A stretch of 64,000 bases of DNA from Dongia rigui (lineage in GTDB: Bacteria > Pseudomonadota > Alphaproteobacteria > Dongiales > Dongiaceae), in the NCBI RefSeq assembly GCF_034044635.1, contig NZ_JAXCLX010000001.1, positions 1,116,001-1,180,000 on the forward strand, written 5' to 3'. The translations under genes and the position numbers were made by a program. Below are positions 63,339-64,000 of the stretch, one piece after another (the stretch's first letter is position 1; every line of letters starts with the position of its first letter). The notes under the pieces are model-generated. The model ran no database searches. It worked only from the letters and a program-made list of their open reading frames with translations, and was not told where the DNA came from.

Positions 63339-63431
63339 GCGTCGACCCTTCGGACCTGGTCTGGTGAGCGCATGCAATTCTGACTGCGCCCTGTCCTCGG
63401 TTCGCGGGCGGCATCAACCGGGGATGACATC

Positions 63432-64000
63432 GTGGCCGAAGCCCATTCACCGCTCGCCCAGTTCGAAATCAAGACGCTTGCGGATTTTCATCTGGGCGGC
63501 ATCGACGCCTCGTTCACCAATGCCTCGCTGATCATGGTAGTGGTGGTGGGCCTCATCACCCTCTTCATCGTCGCCGGCATGCGCAATGCCACCATCGTCC
63601 CCGGCCGTTTCCAGGGCATGGTCGAGTTCTTCTATGAATTCATCGCCAATCTCCTGAAGGAAAACACCGGCAGCGCCGGGAAGCAGTTCTTCCCGCTGAT
63701 CTTCTCGCTGTTCATGTTCATCCTGGGCGCCAACCTCATTGGCCTCTTTGGCGCCATCACCGTCACCAGCCACATCATCGTCACCTTTGCCCTGGCCTTC
63801 ATGGTCATCACGGTAGTTACGGTCGTCGGCTTCGTGAAGCACGGCACGCATTACTTCAGCTATTTCGCCCCGGCCGGTGCGCCGATGTGGCTGATGCCGC
63901 TGATGATTCCGCTGGAAGTCATCTCTTATCTCATCCGCCCGATCAGCCTCTCGGTCCGACTGTTTGCCAACATGGTGGCCGGCCACGTGATGTTGGGCGT
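63432..64000 (+). CDS. atpB: ATP synthase F0 subunit a (partial, 3' end outside)
   Basis: The first 189 codons of subunit a. The start is a GTG at 63432 (VAEAHSPLAQFEIKTLADFH), with GGGG upstream; an ATG at 63424 is out of frame. Membrane segments alternate, and the conserved Arg of the proton path lies in ISLSVRLFANMVAGHVMLG close to the window end. Subunit a forms the half-channels beside the c-ring. The gene continues past 64000; c, b and b' subunits should follow. Confidence 0.93.
   Translation, partial: MAEAHSPLAQFEIKTLADFHLGGIDASFTNASLIMVVVVGLITLFIVAGMRNATIVPGRFQGMVEFFYEFIANLLKENTGSAGKQFFPLIFSLFMFILGANLIGLFGAITVTSHIIVTFALAFMVITVVTVVGFVKHGTHYFSYFAPAGAPMWLMPLMIPLEVISYLIRPISLSVRLFANMVAGHVMLG

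Overview
The window is about 64 kb of a GC-rich alphaproteobacterial chromosome, most likely from the Rhodospirillales; the genus cannot be fixed from the sequence alone. The signs are a CcrM-type GANTC adenine methyltransferase next to rnhB and mutY, a DUF721-dsbA-smc run, etfQO, DUF2125 and DUF1127 proteins, and an atpI-atpB operon start. No phage, insertion sequence, CRISPR array, rRNA or tRNA was seen. Genes are densely packed. Many intergenic gaps hold one of two palindromic repeat families: a REP-like element built on GTCATGCC..GGCATCCA.., and a CCCTCTCC..GGAGAGGG element.

Region 1 (1-12 kb) starts with a polar amino-acid ABC importer (binding protein and two permeases, no ATPase in view). 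The last permease is joined to a DUF2125 gene through a 20-codon bridging frame. Next come a DMT exporter with an aminotransferase, a TPR protein fused to a PRMT7-like methyltransferase, two small flagellum/motility-like proteins, a CitE-like lyase, a Crp/Fnr regulator and a CorC/HlyC membrane protein.

Region 2 (12.4-16 kb) is an NTF2-like gene and a complete arsenic operon, arsR-arsI-arsC-acr3-arsN2, behind two palindromic operator candidates. Region 3 (16-33.4 kb) is a catabolic block: FAD-linked 2-hydroxyacid dehydrogenase, fused 5-oxoprolinase, a creatinase-like M24 protein, IclR regulator, two dehydrogenases, an enolase-superfamily enzyme, a lone family-5 binding protein, a LysR regulator with a GMC oxidoreductase, and a large aminopeptidase P.

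Region 4 (33.5-48 kb) carries a protein with three DUF1127 motifs, prmA, a UvrD/PcrA helicase, an M14-type deacylase, a multi-PAS hybrid kinase coupled to a response regulator, ispE, a TPR lipoprotein, etfQO and a uracil-DNA glycosylase without cluster cysteines. Region 5 (48.5-64 kb) is housekeeping: lytic transglycosylase, moaB, a PA0069-type radical SAM protein, rnhB, ccrM with a GANTC cluster in its leader, mutY, DUF721, dsbA-like, smc, a Phd/ParE toxin-antitoxin pair, an acetyltransferase, and the start of the ATP synthase operon behind a strong promoter.

No single new multi-gene system is certain. The best leads are the mini flagellar-axial-like protein pair, the triple-DUF1127 protein, the bacterial TPR-PRMT7-like protein with a changed active-site loop, the bridging micro-frame, and the structured repeat families.
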